DNA of 64,000 bases from Cladocopium goreaui (lineage: Eukaryota; Sar; Dinophyceae; Suessiales; Symbiodiniaceae): positions 1 through 64,000 of the forward strand of contig CAMXCT020002691.1 of NCBI GenBank assembly GCA_947184155.2, written 5' to 3'. The notes below the pieces were generated by a model. The model saw only the letters and a program-made list of their open reading frames with translations, did no database searches and was not told where the DNA came from. Positions 1-9,839 of this stretch are shown piece after piece. Position numbers and translations under genes: made by a program. The first letter of the stretch is position 1; each line of letters begins with the position of its first letter.

Positions 1-140
1 GTTTCTCAAGATGTTTTTTGAAGGAAGTTTCTCAAGATGTTTCTCCAAGCGGAAGTTTCTCAAGATGTTTCTCCAAGGAAGTTTCTCAAGATGTTTCTCC
101 AAGCGGAAGTTTCGCAAAGTTTCTCAAAGGAAGTTTCAAC
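1..140. repeat. degenerate tandem repeat, 25-28 bp unit
   Basis: The motif GTTTCTCAAGATG recurs at about 1, 27, 55 and 80, with degenerate copies up to about 140. Short frames are open through it in all three plus phases, as expected of a repeat, so no protein is called. It resembles the repeat fields that precede genes in the plus block at 58-61 kb. Confidence 0.75.
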
Positions 141-812
141 AACCAATCAGTCGACAAGGCTCGGTCCACTCCTTACCAGAAAGCTTTGGCATCAGCGCCA
201 ACACCAAGTTCAGACCATAGCGGTCAAGCAATAGAAGTTCTGCAAGAAACGCAAGTTCACATTTTTTTGCTTGTCAATGCCTGTCATGTTTGAAGCGTTA
301 TTTTTTAAAATTATATGTATCTCCGATGAAAGTGAAAGTGCTGGCTGAAAAAATCTATTTTGTTCCATCTCTATTTGGGCAAAATGCCACTGCGGTCATG
401 CGGCGACATGCGGCGTGCACCAAACACACCAAACATCACCCCCAAACATCACCCCATTTAGGGGATTGAACTGCACAAACCTTGGTCGCCAGGTGCCCCG
501 ACGGAGGGAGCATTGGCCGCCGCTGCCACTGCCACTGCTTGGCGGGTTGGCACCTATGAGATAATAATAGTAGTATACTACTATCACATATTATATGAAA
601 TCACATATAATATGTGATAAGTAGCCGTGGTCCTTTCCTGAGAAGATCATTTTGGGGTGTCTGACGCTGAGCTGCATTCAGTTCGATTGAGTACTGAGTT
701 TACATTATCTATCTGCAACATGGCCAATAATAGTAAAAATAGGCTTTACATATTCGACTATGTTAACAGCAGGCCAGCTTCACATTTAATATAACTGACA
801 TTATACCTGCAG
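141..812. other. non-coding stretch upstream of the first gene
   Basis: No convincing exon is seen. The stretch holds a double palindrome (568-619, listed separately) and ends in a good acceptor, CCTGCAG at 806-812, just before the first exon. It is most likely an intron or 5' flank of the gene that follows. Confidence 0.5.
568..619. repeat. two abutting perfect palindromes
   Basis: TAGTAGTATACTACTA (568-583) is a perfect 16-bp palindrome. It runs straight into a second inverted repeat with 16-bp arms at 582-597 and 604-619 around a 6-nt loop. Both could form cruciforms or hairpins. They may be the remains of a small foldback element. Confidence 0.8.
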
Positions 813-2083
813 GTGGTGTCGCACTTCATTGCCTGGACTGCAACTAGCTCTGGCTGCGAGCAGATGTTCTCACATCTGAAGCGCAGCCCAGCTGAACTTG
901 CGAGTTCCAAAATAGACACCGACCGAAGACTGGCAGTCGTGATTGGAAGCGATTCCCAATTTGACCACGAAGTGCTCGAGCGCGCTCGAGACATGTATGG
1001 CAAGATGCTGCGTTCTGGGCGCGCCCGGACACAACTGAGAGAAACCCGCGTAGATGCTGGACGCGCTGGCTCGCAAAAAGACGGCTCTCACAAAGGTTGG
1101 ATGAGAAAGCGAAAGCAGGCGGTGGACAAGGCTGCGCAGGAAGAGGAGTTGCGAACACCACAACGACGAAGGCCTCCAGTGGAGCTGCCAGAAAGTTTGG
1201 CAAAAGAAGAGGCGAAGCAAAAGGCCTTGCTTCGAAAGCGTAAAACAGAGGCATTTCTGGAAGGCACTCTGTTAGATTCAGAAATCACGGACGATTTGAA
1301 GGACGAGGCAGAAAAAAGAAAGAAAGTCGACGAACAAAATGACCGGCAACGCTGCAAGGCATATGCGGCTATGACCAAGTCGGTCCATGTGGCTAAGCAT
1401 GGATTGGCTGCGAGAAGTGCATTGCAGAACTTGCCTGTGCCTGCGTTCTTCTTGGAAGGCATCACGGACAAAACACGCTTGGAGAATCAGCTTCGCAAGG
1501 TTGGTGTAACAGCTTTTGTTCAGGCCAGGGGACTTTTGACTGAGAACTGTCATTACAGCCTGTGAGTGCCATTCCTACATGTTCTTCTTTGCAATTTCTA
1601 ACTTATCTCAGATCATTTGTGCAGGACATACGGCAAGCACAGCTTTTGATTGTGCCCTCTGCAGAGAATCTATCACGCACGAACAAATTGATAGCATCTC
1701 TTTTCGGTTGCGTGGTGCTCTCTGCATCGATCCTTCGGGGTCAAGCAGGCGCCAAGTTGTCCTACACTGCTGGACTTCGTCGCAAGGTGCGTGTCTTTGC
1801 AAGTGATGCATTTCAGCAGGAAGCACCTTCCCTGACGGTGGTCCTTCGCAACATTTGCGAACGACCTGACTCCGATTGGCAAGCGGTGTCCTTTCAGGAT
1901 GCGAGACGAAAGGATGGTTGGAAATGGGGCATCGTCTTGCGGGGCGCAACGGAAAACGTGCCCAAGAACAACACAAATTCCAAGAAACTGCTTTGTCTGA
2001 CTGGGAACGGGTTAGTTGCCTGGGCAACGAGGGAGTTTGCCCTTCCTACGGGAAGTGGCTGGGTTCAGAGTCGTGAAGGGTGA
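813..2083 (+). CDS. hAT-dimerisation-like protein, 3' exons
   Basis: Two exons are seen: 813-1561 and 1612-2083. The 50-nt intron has a canonical donor (CCT/GTGAGT) and acceptor (TATCTCAG/A), and the frame is kept across the join (...CHYSL-SFVQDIRQ...). The first exon starts after CCTGCAG, so more exons lie upstream. Early in it, SSGCEQMFS followed by KR and a conserved RRLAVV segment resembles the ER-x-FS core of hAT-transposase C-terminal dimerisation domains. A long basic, charged linker follows. The second exon (LSRTNKLIASLFGCVVLSA...) has no domain I can name; a BRCT-like fold is only a guess. No DDE catalytic residues are visible in this part. The frame ends at TGA 2081-2083. It lies 160 bp upstream of a DNA methyltransferase on the same strand. 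Coding status is fairly sure, the hAT link is weak. Confidence 0.6.
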
Positions 2084-2244
2084 CGCGCAATGGCCGTCCG
2101 ACTGACAAACACGACCCGGGGTGAAAAAATGCGTCAACATCATGAAGCATTCTTATGAAGTTCCTGAAAGTAACATTTTTACTTTGCTGCTTGTGATGCT
2201 TTTTCCCTGTCGCCGTTTGCACGGCTCAAACGTAGGTAGATGAC

Positions 2245-3461
2245 ATGCCGCCAAAAGTTCGAAAGCAATTTCTGAAGCCAGCTGCTTCTCGAGTAAACGC
2301 TGCCCATAGAGGCGCCCCACCGGTTGTGGCAGAGATCAACGCATTGCTTCAAAATTGGAAGCAGAGACTTGGACTCTGGCCCAAACCCAAAGCCGGGCAA
2401 GTTTTTTCTCTAGCTTCCGATTGCTCAGGATATGGAAGCGAATTGCTCGCTTTGCGGTTGTTGGGGCTGCAGAAAAAGCTCAATTGATAATGACTTGTGA
2501 GAGTTGTTCCAAGAAGCGCGCATTGCACGATGTCATGGTCAAAATTTGCGGGTTTGACCCTAGTCGAGAGGATTTCCAAGATATCTTCCGGAGAGATAAC
2601 GCATCGGCACCTCGCGCAGATTTGTACATCGCCGGGTACCCCTGTCCGAGCTTTTCGCGGATGGGGAAGAGGGCAGGTACAAAGGATGTACGGGGTATGG
2701 TAACCCTACAGGGCTTACTGTACATCGCTACCAAGCGTCCACGGACGCTGGTTTTGGAGCAGGTTGCTGCTTTGATGCAAGATAAACAGCATAGAGAGGT
2801 GTGGACCTTTCTTCAAAAGGTTCTGACAGCCCTTGATTACACCTTTGCTTATGACATTGTCAATACAAGACACATGGGAATACCGCAGAGCCGCCCGAGA
2901 CTCTACCTCTTCGCGGTATGCCGCGAATCTGTGACTGGACCCTTGTCAATGCCAACGGCAAGGGAACATCATCCTGACTTGCACACGTTCATTAACAAGA
3001 GTTTAGTTGGCAACGAGAAACTGCAATTGCCAACTTACGAACAGAAGTTGGGCAAGGCCCTTTGGCAGCAAGGATGGATCCTAGACGTTGCTGCTTCCCC
3101 GAGGTACCAGCACGCCGTGCACAACTGCTCCCCCTGCTTGTTCAAAACGCGATGCAAGCAGGGGGGATATTATGTGCCAAAATTGTTGCGCAGACTGACT
3201 TGCCAAGAAATCTGCTCACTCCAAGGTGTGCCAGAGCAGGTTGTCACTGCTTTGCTGGAAGGTGCTAAAAGTCTTCCAAGCCGGACTGTAGAAGAAAGTG
3301 CAGGCGATGGGATGTCCATCAATGTTCTCTTCCTCGTTTTGAGGCGCTGTTTGGACGCAGCCGGTTTGACCTCTCTCGGAAGTCAACGGGATTATTGGCT
3401 CAGGTGTCCAGCCGACAAGCTGTGGCAACTTAGTGATAGCCTTTGGAAGATGCATGCATGA
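2245..3461 (+). CDS. C5-cytosine DNA methyltransferase (frameshifted)
   Basis: Predicted to transfer methyl from S-adenosylmethionine to cytosine C5 in DNA. Motif I is SLASDCSGYGSELLAL. Motif IV has the catalytic Cys in AGYPCPSFSRMG. Motif VI is LEQV, where most family members have ENV. Motif VIII is QSRPR. Then comes a target-recognition-like region, a motif IX-like RRLTCQEICSLQG, and a motif X-like GDGMSINVL. The length, about 400 residues, suits a stand-alone bacterial or retroelement-type enzyme with no accessory domains. Motif I is in one frame (from ATG 2245) and the rest in the -1 frame. They meet at an A5 run near 2473, and one extra A would restore the frame. That base could be a true mutation, a slippage site or a sequence error. 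Related methyltransferases carried by mobile elements are known in dinoflagellates, which fits the transposon-like neighbours. The family call is firm, activity is unknown. Confidence 0.88.
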
Positions 3462-3499
3462 TCTTGATTGCCGTCAACGGTTTATTCCCTTGAAATTCA

Positions 3500-3835
3500 T
3501 GCATCGGCTAACACGCCGCAACGGCTTAAACGTCGCAACGGTTAAACGTCGCAGCTCTTACCCGGGTCTTTCCCGGTCCGGAAAAAAATGCTCCTAGCCC
3601 TGGGGAAGGAGAGTGTGACTTTCGCACTCTCCTTACCCAGGTCTTTCCTGGTGCAACCCTGGGTAAGGAGAGTGTCGTTTGCAGTAACGAGAGTCTCAAC
3701 GTTGCAGGGGGGCTATCCTTAAAGCAACATACGCTATCACTACCCGGGGCTTGCCTGGTATAACCCTGGGTAAGGGGAGTCTGCTTTTCGCACTCTTCTT
3801 ACACGGGTCACGTCGCATGTCCCGTAGCATTTTCA
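3500..3835. repeat. nested hairpin repeat cluster
   Basis: Several units carry two hairpins each. One is short, like CCCGGGTCTTTCCCGG. The other is longer, with GGAAGGAGAGTG facing CACTCTCCTTACC across a loop of about 9 nt. Degenerate units follow at about 3600-3680, 3700-3780 and 3770-3820. The cluster lies just downstream of the methyltransferase stop and could act as a 3'-end or RNA-folding element, but no function is known. Confidence 0.65.
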
Positions 3836-4173
3836 TTGTCCCAGTTGGTCAATTGCAATTCAATTCAATCACCCTTTCTTTCAATGAAAATTAATTCTGA
3901 CACTGATGTGTTTCGATCACATATATCATCACATCATCACACTCCATACATTGAATCACAAATGATTATAATAATATTTAAACTTTATATATGTTTCGTC
4001 GCAGCCGTTTGGGTTCCCGGTGGTTCCTGCGCGCGGCTCTTCGAGGCCGGTTTCGGTTGAAGCCCGGCAGGTGTTAATAACAATTTTGTCCCCCTTTTTT
4101 TGTTCGTCGTTGTCGTTCTCGTCGTCGTGATTTGGCGTGTCACCTTTGGCAGGTGCACAGCTCCTTTGGCATC
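3836..4173. other. gap before the Zn-finger-like gene
   Basis: AT-rich, with no exon seen. Two TTTGGC motifs (near 4146 and 4166) lie just before the ATG at 4174 but match the spliced-leader end too poorly to call. Confidence 0.4.
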
Positions 4174-5205
4174 ATGGCCGTTTCCAAGGAAAGCCGCGAC
4201 AAGGCGCCAGTGACGCCTGAGGGACGTCCTCGAGATCGGTCTCAGAGCGAGGAATCTCGCGATGGACCGGGCCGGGAGGAACGCGCCAGGAAAGATGACG
4301 ACCCAGAGCGGCGCCATCGGGACAACGACGACGACAGACGCCGTGCAGACGACGACGACAAGCCTGAGGGCAGAGAGGCGTCTGAGGATGTCAGGGCTGC
4401 CAAGGATAAATATGGCAGCAACGTCTGTGAGACGTGTAAAAAAGAAGTCCGTGGTGGCAAAGCCGGCATGAGGCTGCACAAAGAGACCAGTAAGTTTCAC
4501 TGGCAATGTGTTTACTGGCAGCGCGGCATGCCGTGGGAGCAAGCCAAAGCACGAGCCGCGCGCGAGTGGGAGAAGGCCATGTCGCCGAGCACGGTCCCCA
4601 ACCGCCCGCGTCGTCGCCGTGATGATGACGACGATGGCGACAAGGGCGACCACAAATCGGCGCCCAAATTGCGAAGCCGCAGCCGCAGCCGCGGAGCTGA
4701 AAAGGGCAAGTCTCGCCGCCGGAGCCGAGACACTGAGAAGGACAAGTCTCGCACCCGGCGCGGCCGCTCTCGCTCCCCTCGCCTCCGGAAGGGAATTACC
4801 GAAGACGAGGAGAACCTGGTGCTGCGGCACGCTGCGCTGATCCAGAAGGAGCGTGCCTACCGCAAGAAAAAAAGGGAAGAAAAGAAAGCAGCTTCGGCTG
4901 CAAAGGCTCCTGCAAAGGCTCCGGCCCAAAAAAAGAAGGATGACGACGAAACGTCCGGGTCGTACGAGTACGTCACCGAGACCGAGGACGATCTGGAGGC
5001 CGGAAAAGCCAAGCAGGCTCAGCAGGCGGCTTCCGACAAAAAAAAGGAGCGCCTCAACGCAGCCAAACCCAAAGTGGCCCCAGGGCCCGTGAAGCCAGCG
5101 TCCACAGCTGCTGGCTCGTCTTCGGACGGGAAAAAGAAGGCATCGGCTTTGGCCAGCCTCTGGGAGGCTCAGGCAGCTGGCCTGCGTCAAATGTTTGACT
5201 TTTGA
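4174..5205 (+). CDS. basic/acidic protein with C2H2-like motif and RS-like tract
   Basis: A single open frame of 343 codons. The start is the first ATG, in a fair context (ATCATGG); the frame is open upstream only to a TTG. The N-terminus is very acidic and basic (DDD/RRR runs). Near residues 85-110, CETC...H...H with C-x2-C-x13-H-x6-H spacing resembles a degenerate C2H2 finger, followed by a W-Q-C-V-Y-W segment. Residues 150-210 are rich in RSRSRSR and RRGRSRSP, like splicing-factor RS tracts. The C-terminal third is lysine/alanine-rich with an acidic patch. It is probably nuclear and nucleic-acid-binding, by composition only. The minus-strand frame across the same region is a shadow of this GC-rich gene. 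Confidence 0.75.
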   Translation: MAVSKESRDKAPVTPEGRPRDRSQSEESRDGPGREERARKDDDPERRHRDNDDDRRRADDDDKPEGREASEDVRAAKDKYGSNVCETCKKEVRGGKAGMRLHKETSKFHWQCVYWQRGMPWEQAKARAAREWEKAMSPSTVPNRPRRRRDDDDDGDKGDHKSAPKLRSRSRSRGAEKGKSRRRSRDTEKDKSRTRRGRSRSPRLRKGITEDEENLVLRHAALIQKERAYRKKKREEKKAASAAKAPAKAPAQKKKDDDETSGSYEYVTETEDDLEAGKAKQAQQAASDKKKERLNAAKPKVAPGPVKPASTAAGSSSDGKKKASALASLWEAQAAGLRQMFDF

Positions 5206-5449
5206 ATTTGCTTGCGACCCTCAGCCGAGGCGAGGGCCTTGGCTGGTTACAGCCATCGCTGGCCACAGTGCCAGCAACACAGCCAAGGCTCTGGCTTTTT
5301 GGCGACGACGAGGTTTTTGTTCCTTGCGTCAGCGACGCTTGACTTGGAACGGCGATGCAAGGTGCCCAGGGCCTGACGAAAAAAGGTGTGCAGCTTGGTG
5401 TGGAAGTGTTGACGTTATGAATCATGCCAGGTCATGCCAATAGTAAACC
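5206..5449. other. 3' flank with a long hairpin
   Basis: GCCTTGGCTG near 5237 faces CAGCCAAGGC near 5290 across about 40 nt that are themselves partly paired (GCTGGCC/CAGTGCCAGC). This follows the stop of the plus-strand gene by about 30 nt and may serve as a 3'-end structure. No exon is seen. Confidence 0.4.
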
Positions 5450-5500
5450 CATCATATTTTAACCCTAGGCCTCCAAAAGGCCTACTGAGGAAGCCTTCAG
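5450..5500 (+). repeat. left imperfect terminal inverted repeat, block 1
   Basis: CATCA-AT-rich-ACCCTAG-x-C-x-TCC-...-CT-x-AGGA-x-G pairs with the reverse complement of about 29378-29417. The match is strongest over ACCCTAG and falls off inward, with at least one gap. A direct 12-bp match, ACCTCCTGAGCA, also occurs at 5539-5550 and 29375-29386. Confidence 0.4.
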
Positions 5501-5716
5501 AATGGAGAAATATGCTCAACAACCATTTGGTCCCAAAAACCTCCTGAGCAGGTCTCCGGGATCCCATGCCAAAATGCCTTTTTTTCCCCCTTCGCAAGCG
5601 GCACATATCTAGTGGGAATCTGCATTCATAGAAGCATGTTGATGATGCTGCGTAAGCCTAAGTTTCATCAAGAGCCCTCAATAAATGCAGAACTTGGGTT
5701 TGGGGTCCAACTTATG

Positions 5717-5923
5717 TTAGGGCATTGAAAGGGAACAAGGAGAAAGTATGCCTTCAATGTTCAGTTTGAGAAACCCCATGTAATATCGTGGCAAAATTGC
5801 CTCCTCAAGCTTTCCTTTGTTGCACATCACCGCTAGGTCACTTATTCTGCCAACAAAATCTTCGCACTGAAAAGCGTGATATGTTCTTGAATTAGTTCCT
5901 GAGCTGTCCAGGATGCCATCCCC
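5717..5923 (-). CDS. block-1 gene, last exon
   Basis: The exon starts after a strong acceptor (GTTTTTTTCAG) and runs to a stop at 5717. It encodes YHAFQCEDFVGRI and LEEAILPRYYMGF. In related dinoflagellate proteins, as I recall them, a segment with 'H-x-F-x-C-E-D-F' closes the protein. It is the most 3' exon of the first of the two paralogous minus-strand genes. Confidence 0.6.
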   Translation of the reverse strand, partial: GDGILDSSGTNSRTYHAFQCEDFVGRISDLAVMCNKGKLEEAILPRYYMGFLKLNIEGILSPCSLSMP

Positions 5924-6354
5924 TGAAAAAAACACTGTGTCACCAATAAAAACAGAACACAACTATCCCATCTTCTAAGCTAATTCCATTTCAGATAAAG
6001 GTATTCCCCAATAAAAACATCCTATTGGATACACTTAAATAAACTTATATGTATATGTAAATATAATCAGCAAAGGCATCCTTTGATTGCTGCATAAAAA
6101 ACATAGACTGTTGGAAGTAAAACACCTCGGGAGCACAAGTCGAAATCTAGTGTGCAAAAATTGCTTGTTGATACGGAGCTTGGAATCTGTCACGGGCTTC
6201 TGCAAGTTGAAGCTCTTGCCACCCCTGATGACTGACAACACCATCTTGGGAAATATATATATATATATTATATATATATATAGCTCAAGAAAACTATCTA
6301 GATTTGCGGGAAACAACAACCTCTTGCTGTAAACTCCACAGGTACATGGTGTTC

Positions 6355-6431
6355 GGGGCGGCCAGGCCAAAGAAGTTCACCGCTCGTCACCGCCGCATGA
6401 GCCAGCTTGCAGTAATTGACCATGGATTCAT
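6355..6431 (-). CDS. block-1 gene exon, RPEHH motif
   Basis: The exon follows GACTAG and reads DESMVNYCKLAHAAV then LLWPGRPEHHV. The counterpart in block 2 (34.3-34.6 kb) reads MAIGAGLPRWHVRPKGHYLEH, with the same W-x-x-RP-x-x-H core. The donor is likely near the GTGGAG at the 3' side. Ends approximate. Confidence 0.5.
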
Positions 6432-6489
6432 CCTAGTCACTGAACAAAGCTAGGAAAAGAAACGCTAGTTTCCACAACAACAACTTGGC

Positions 6490-6565
6490 CACTTTAGAGC
6501 GACAATTGGCATGCATGTTTTCCTCGATATCGTCACGCAACCAATCACTACCACCAAGGAATTAT
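6490..6565 (-). CDS. block-1 gene exon, weak
   Basis: The minus frame reads SDWLRDDIEENMHANCRSKVAKLL. Composition and position between two better exons support coding. Splice sites are not clear. Confidence 0.3.
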
Positions 6566-6715
6566 GATAACAAAATGATACCTGTTCACCTAATGCCTCC
6601 CAAACATTGAACAGGAACACACAGGATCCCCTCAAGAGAAATAAACTCTACATAAACCGATGCAATGTGCATACTAACGAACATATACCCATGGTGTGCT
6701 ATCAAGAATCGCAGC

Positions 6716-6830
6716 ATCTCTTAAAAGATGCAATATCTTCATCAGTCAAGTACCGCCCCGCAGCTTCATGGAGCTGAAACCATTGTGCCAAGAAGTACCT
6801 TGGACATTTTGGTGGGATCGAACGAAGAAA
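6716..6830 (-). CDS. block-1 gene exon
   Basis: The minus frame reads PPKCPRYFLAQWFQLHEAAG then YLTDEDIASFKR. It is amphipathic with even codon use. It fits the slot taken in block 2 by the segment before RLTQSEWVKFEESYL. Splice sites not fixed. Confidence 0.5.
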
Positions 6831-6861
6831 TACTTCAATGTGGGTTGACACCTGAACTTAC

Positions 6862-7016
6862 CAATGCAGGACAATCATAACCATATGCCATATACTTTTT
6901 CTCTATTCGCATCATAGGTGCATGTGACTTGTCATCCATGCTAGATTGGTGTCTTCGGGGTCAGCCTTTGCAAGCTCCACAGTGACTTGAGCTAGCCAAG
7001 CAGTGCACACCCTGGC
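6862..7016 (-). CDS. block-1 gene exon with one-base frameshift
   Basis: The acceptor CATCTCAG and donor GTAAG bound an exon reading ARVCTAWLAQVTVELAKADP...TNLAWM and then, one frame over, DKSHAPMMRIEKKYMAYGYD. One missing G in TGGATGACAAG explains the change. The block-2 counterpart is GARYMLFWLAHVAKDYA. The frame break suggests either decay or a sequence error. Confidence 0.55.
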
Positions 7017-7279
7017 CTGAGATGCCAGTGGTTAGATAAGCGATGGACAGTATGGGAGTATAACGACTTGAAAAAATAGCAGCCAATCAAAACAACACAC
7101 AACATGACTTTAAGTTTACCAAGAAACATTGTGTGCTTTGGCACTCAACTCAGGATAGGGATGCTGGTAAGATTTCAGCCTTTTGGAAGTGAACCGGGGT
7201 TGGCTATGCCTCAGGCACAAGCATTTCAAACACCAACATGTATTATTCAGATTCATAAGGCCCTAAACCAAATAGAAGC

Positions 7280-7530
7280 TCAGAAAATAGCCCATTCGAA
7301 TTCCAGAACAAGACTCGCAAGTTTCAGGCTGCATGTCCATGCTCTGAACTGGTCATACGCTATGGAAAGCCTATCGTTTTCACTCATGCCATCTGCAACA
7401 CCACCCCAAATGTGGCTGTACTTGTTCAGGATTACCCGCATTGTACTTCCACAAGACCACAAGCATACGCCAAGATTTAGCACATGCATAGCGCACCAAG
7501 TCACAAATTCGGGCCGGAATCCATCTAAGG
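7280..7530 (-). CDS. block-1 gene exon, HVLNLG module
   Basis: The minus frame reads LDGFRPEFVTWCAMHVLNLG, then GSTMRVILNKY and an AYDQFRAW segment. The block-2 exon at 34.7-35.1 kb has DQMHLVHLTIAPDVI followed by RLEVLWENYRGW, the same layout. The long plus frame over this stretch is its shadow. The 3' limit is uncertain; the frame stops at 7280. Confidence 0.55.
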
Positions 7531-7843
7531 ACGTAATAGGGCCTTAATGTCCCAAGAAACTTATCTTGAGGAGCCAAATTTTGAAACCAAAACCCCCAGG
7601 AATTGGAATAGTTATGGATTTGATATTATTTGACAACTATTTTGGGGTTCAGCCGGGGACAATACTTTCCCAATCTTAAAATATAACAATTAAACAATAC
7701 ACTGCCCAGTCCCCTAGACGTAAGATGGCTTATTGCTGATTCTCTTAGAAAATGGAACATTTGCTGAATATTAGGCTCACAAAAGCAAGAAACCTAGACA
7801 GATAGATATATATATAATTTATAGGGTATAAGAAATCTCATAC

Positions 7844-8022
7844 CTGTTTACAGCCCAATCACTTTTTGGCCCAGGCTTCAAAGACTCATGGATGAAAGAC
7901 TCCAGCGTATGTCTGAACGATGAGGCTAGCTGAGATGGAGCCTTCATGTAATCATTCTTGCTCGCACGGCAAGCATGGCATATGTCGTTTGAAGCATACC
8001 CAGATTTGAGATTTAGCCATTC
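7844..8022 (-). CDS. block-1 gene exon, CxxC module
   Basis: The acceptor CTGCCCAG and donor AACAG/GTATGAG bound an exon reading SGYASNDICHACRASKNDYM, with C-x2-C, then FRHTLESFIHESLKPGP. Block 2 has KQQCCYYCRALAW followed by YTNFGREAAHRRTL in the same place. A small metal-binding knuckle is possible. Confidence 0.6.
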
Positions 8023-8729
8023 CTGGGCAGGGCATGTTGTGGAATCCCATATCAAAACAGCATCCCAATATTATGGTTAACAAGTTTTGGAGACTGGTTG
8101 TTCCTTAAAACCTCAAATGGCAACTTGCAGGGCTATCCAAACTGAATCAATATATTAATATTTAATTGTATTTATAATATATATATATATATATTTATTT
8201 TTACCAGATTCGCCATACCCTGGAGGAAAACAACAAACGAAGGGATATGTAAAAAACAAATGTTGCGAAGTCATGGCCATGGTACCCTGTGGAACTTCCA
8301 ATCAGCCCTGATTTGTGTTATCATGGCCTGCAGAGTCCCTCGCCCAAGTGGTCCGGGTATATGCACGCCGTCCCGCAGGTACTCCATGCTTTTGGCAACC
8401 TTCAGCACAAGGAGATGCAGGGGATAGTGGGGACCAGGCTAGAGATCAAGCTGAAATTAGACACCTTAAACTTCAAATATGTTGTTTTTTTTGTATTTTC
8501 ATGGCTGATATTTTGGGTTAAGATGATATATGACAACTTTTTTGGCAGGTAACTGGCTCCAAGAAGGCATAGAGGGTAGGAAATCCAGTGGAGAGCACCT
8601 CGCATCAGAAAAAGCGGTGGCTTGCACATAGATATCCAAACAAAAATGTTTTGGGAACCAACCAAAAATAAATAACAGAAAATAAAATAATATATATATA
8701 TATGCCAACCAATAAACTTATCGAGGAGC

Positions 8730-9018
8730 CTCTCTGAGGCAGAATAGCGGCCAGCAACATTCTACACTGAACGTCCGGGGATCCAAGACATGGCCAATAA
8801 CTACAACAATGAGCTTCTCATATTGCTCATTGAATTGGCAATCATCTCCCCAAATATATAGAGGATGCGCCCGTTGCTGATCGATGCACACAGGGATCAT
8901 GTCGTTCCATCTTCTCATGTTGGCCCAGTACACAGGTATTTCGGACTCCACATCGGGAAAGCACTTGTTGCGGGACAACCATGGTACCAGCTCATGCGGC
9001 AATACCATTGGGAATTTC
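8730..9018 (-). CDS. block-1 gene exon, LPHE/WGDD module
   Basis: The acceptor GATTGCAG opens an exon reading MVLPHELVPWLSRN, YWANMRRWNDMI, then HPLYIWGDDCQFNEQYEKL and VLDPRTFSVECCWPLF. In block 2 the same landmarks are split over three exons (MFLPHEIVGTFYR; FWHDEMDTAWYREHP; VLPLRIFGDGAESH). Family: unnamed but, from memory, abundant in dinoflagellate genomes. Function unknown. Confidence 0.65.
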
Positions 9019-9370
9019 CTGCAATCAGAGATTTTGTTTTAAAAGCTGTGGTACATCAGCTACTAAATCATGTTCAACAAGCACTTAAAGCTAGAGGTGA
9101 CCGAAAATTAATCCTTTTGTTTTTTAGTAAAACCCATAAACCCATTGTTGTGGGGTACCTCATGTATTAAACACTGAAATCAAACATAATTCAAAGACCC
9201 GGGGCCTGGATTCAATACCAGAGACACCGTTTTCCTTGTGTACAGGAATGTCAACCATGTGCACTGGAACCTCAGTTTAAAGGAGGGCATTTTAACCAAA
9301 CAAATTATTTGTATTGTAAAACACATTTCTCATCATGATTTGGGGCCCCATGAACATACACATAAAATAC

Positions 9371-9564
9371 GTTTTCCATTTTAACTGTAGAGCAACAGGA
9401 TCGAGATGCCTGCGGGCAAAATCTCTTTGAACATCACGAGCTACATTCCCCTTGTGCTTTCCAGAAGCCAAGGCTGCACAAGGGCCCTTCATTTGATACC
9501 CCTGGTGCTCGAACTCTTTGGCAACAACTTTCATGGTTTCCTGCACCTTTTTAAATGAGGCATC
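9371..9564 (-). CDS. block-1 gene exon, GNVARD module
   Basis: The acceptor ATACTCAG and donor AAAAC/GTATTT bound an exon reading DASFKKVQETMKVVAKEFE, ALASGKHKGNVARDVQRDF and HLDPVALQLKW. Basic, no named domain. Confidence 0.6.
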
Positions 9565-9689
9565 CTGAGTATTGGGTCAAAGATTTTGAGGAAATAGTGT
9601 CCCAAAGCTTATCTACCAGAGGGTAACCAAAAAACACAATACAGTACACTGATTAATTTGAAACAAGATTCCCCCAACCCTGCATCCTT

Positions 9690-9839
9690 CAGCATGTAGC
9701 TATACAGCGGGGATGTCTTTGATGATCCGCAGGAGCTGGCCGCCAAGGATCTGGAAGTGAACTTTTGGCACCGAGATCTCACAGATAAGGAGGCACCTGC
9801 GTGGGCTGCAGAGATGGGCAACAACTTTTTTCATTGGTA
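9690..9839 (+). CDS. possible lone plus-strand exon
   Basis: The plus frame reads SGDVFDDPQELAAKDLEVNF, then HRDLTDKEAPAWAAEMGNNFFHW, after an ATACAG acceptor and before GTAAAA. It looks more protein-like than the minus frame, though its neighbours are all minus. It may be a chance frame. Confidence 0.25.

Noticed and set aside
3985-5190. 401-codon minus-strand frame
   Set aside because: Antisense of the GC-rich gene at 4174-5205; its composition (L/R/A) mirrors that gene's codons.
7104-7547. 147-codon plus-strand frame
   Set aside because: Shadow of the minus-strand exon with HVLNLG, which has a paralogue in block 2.
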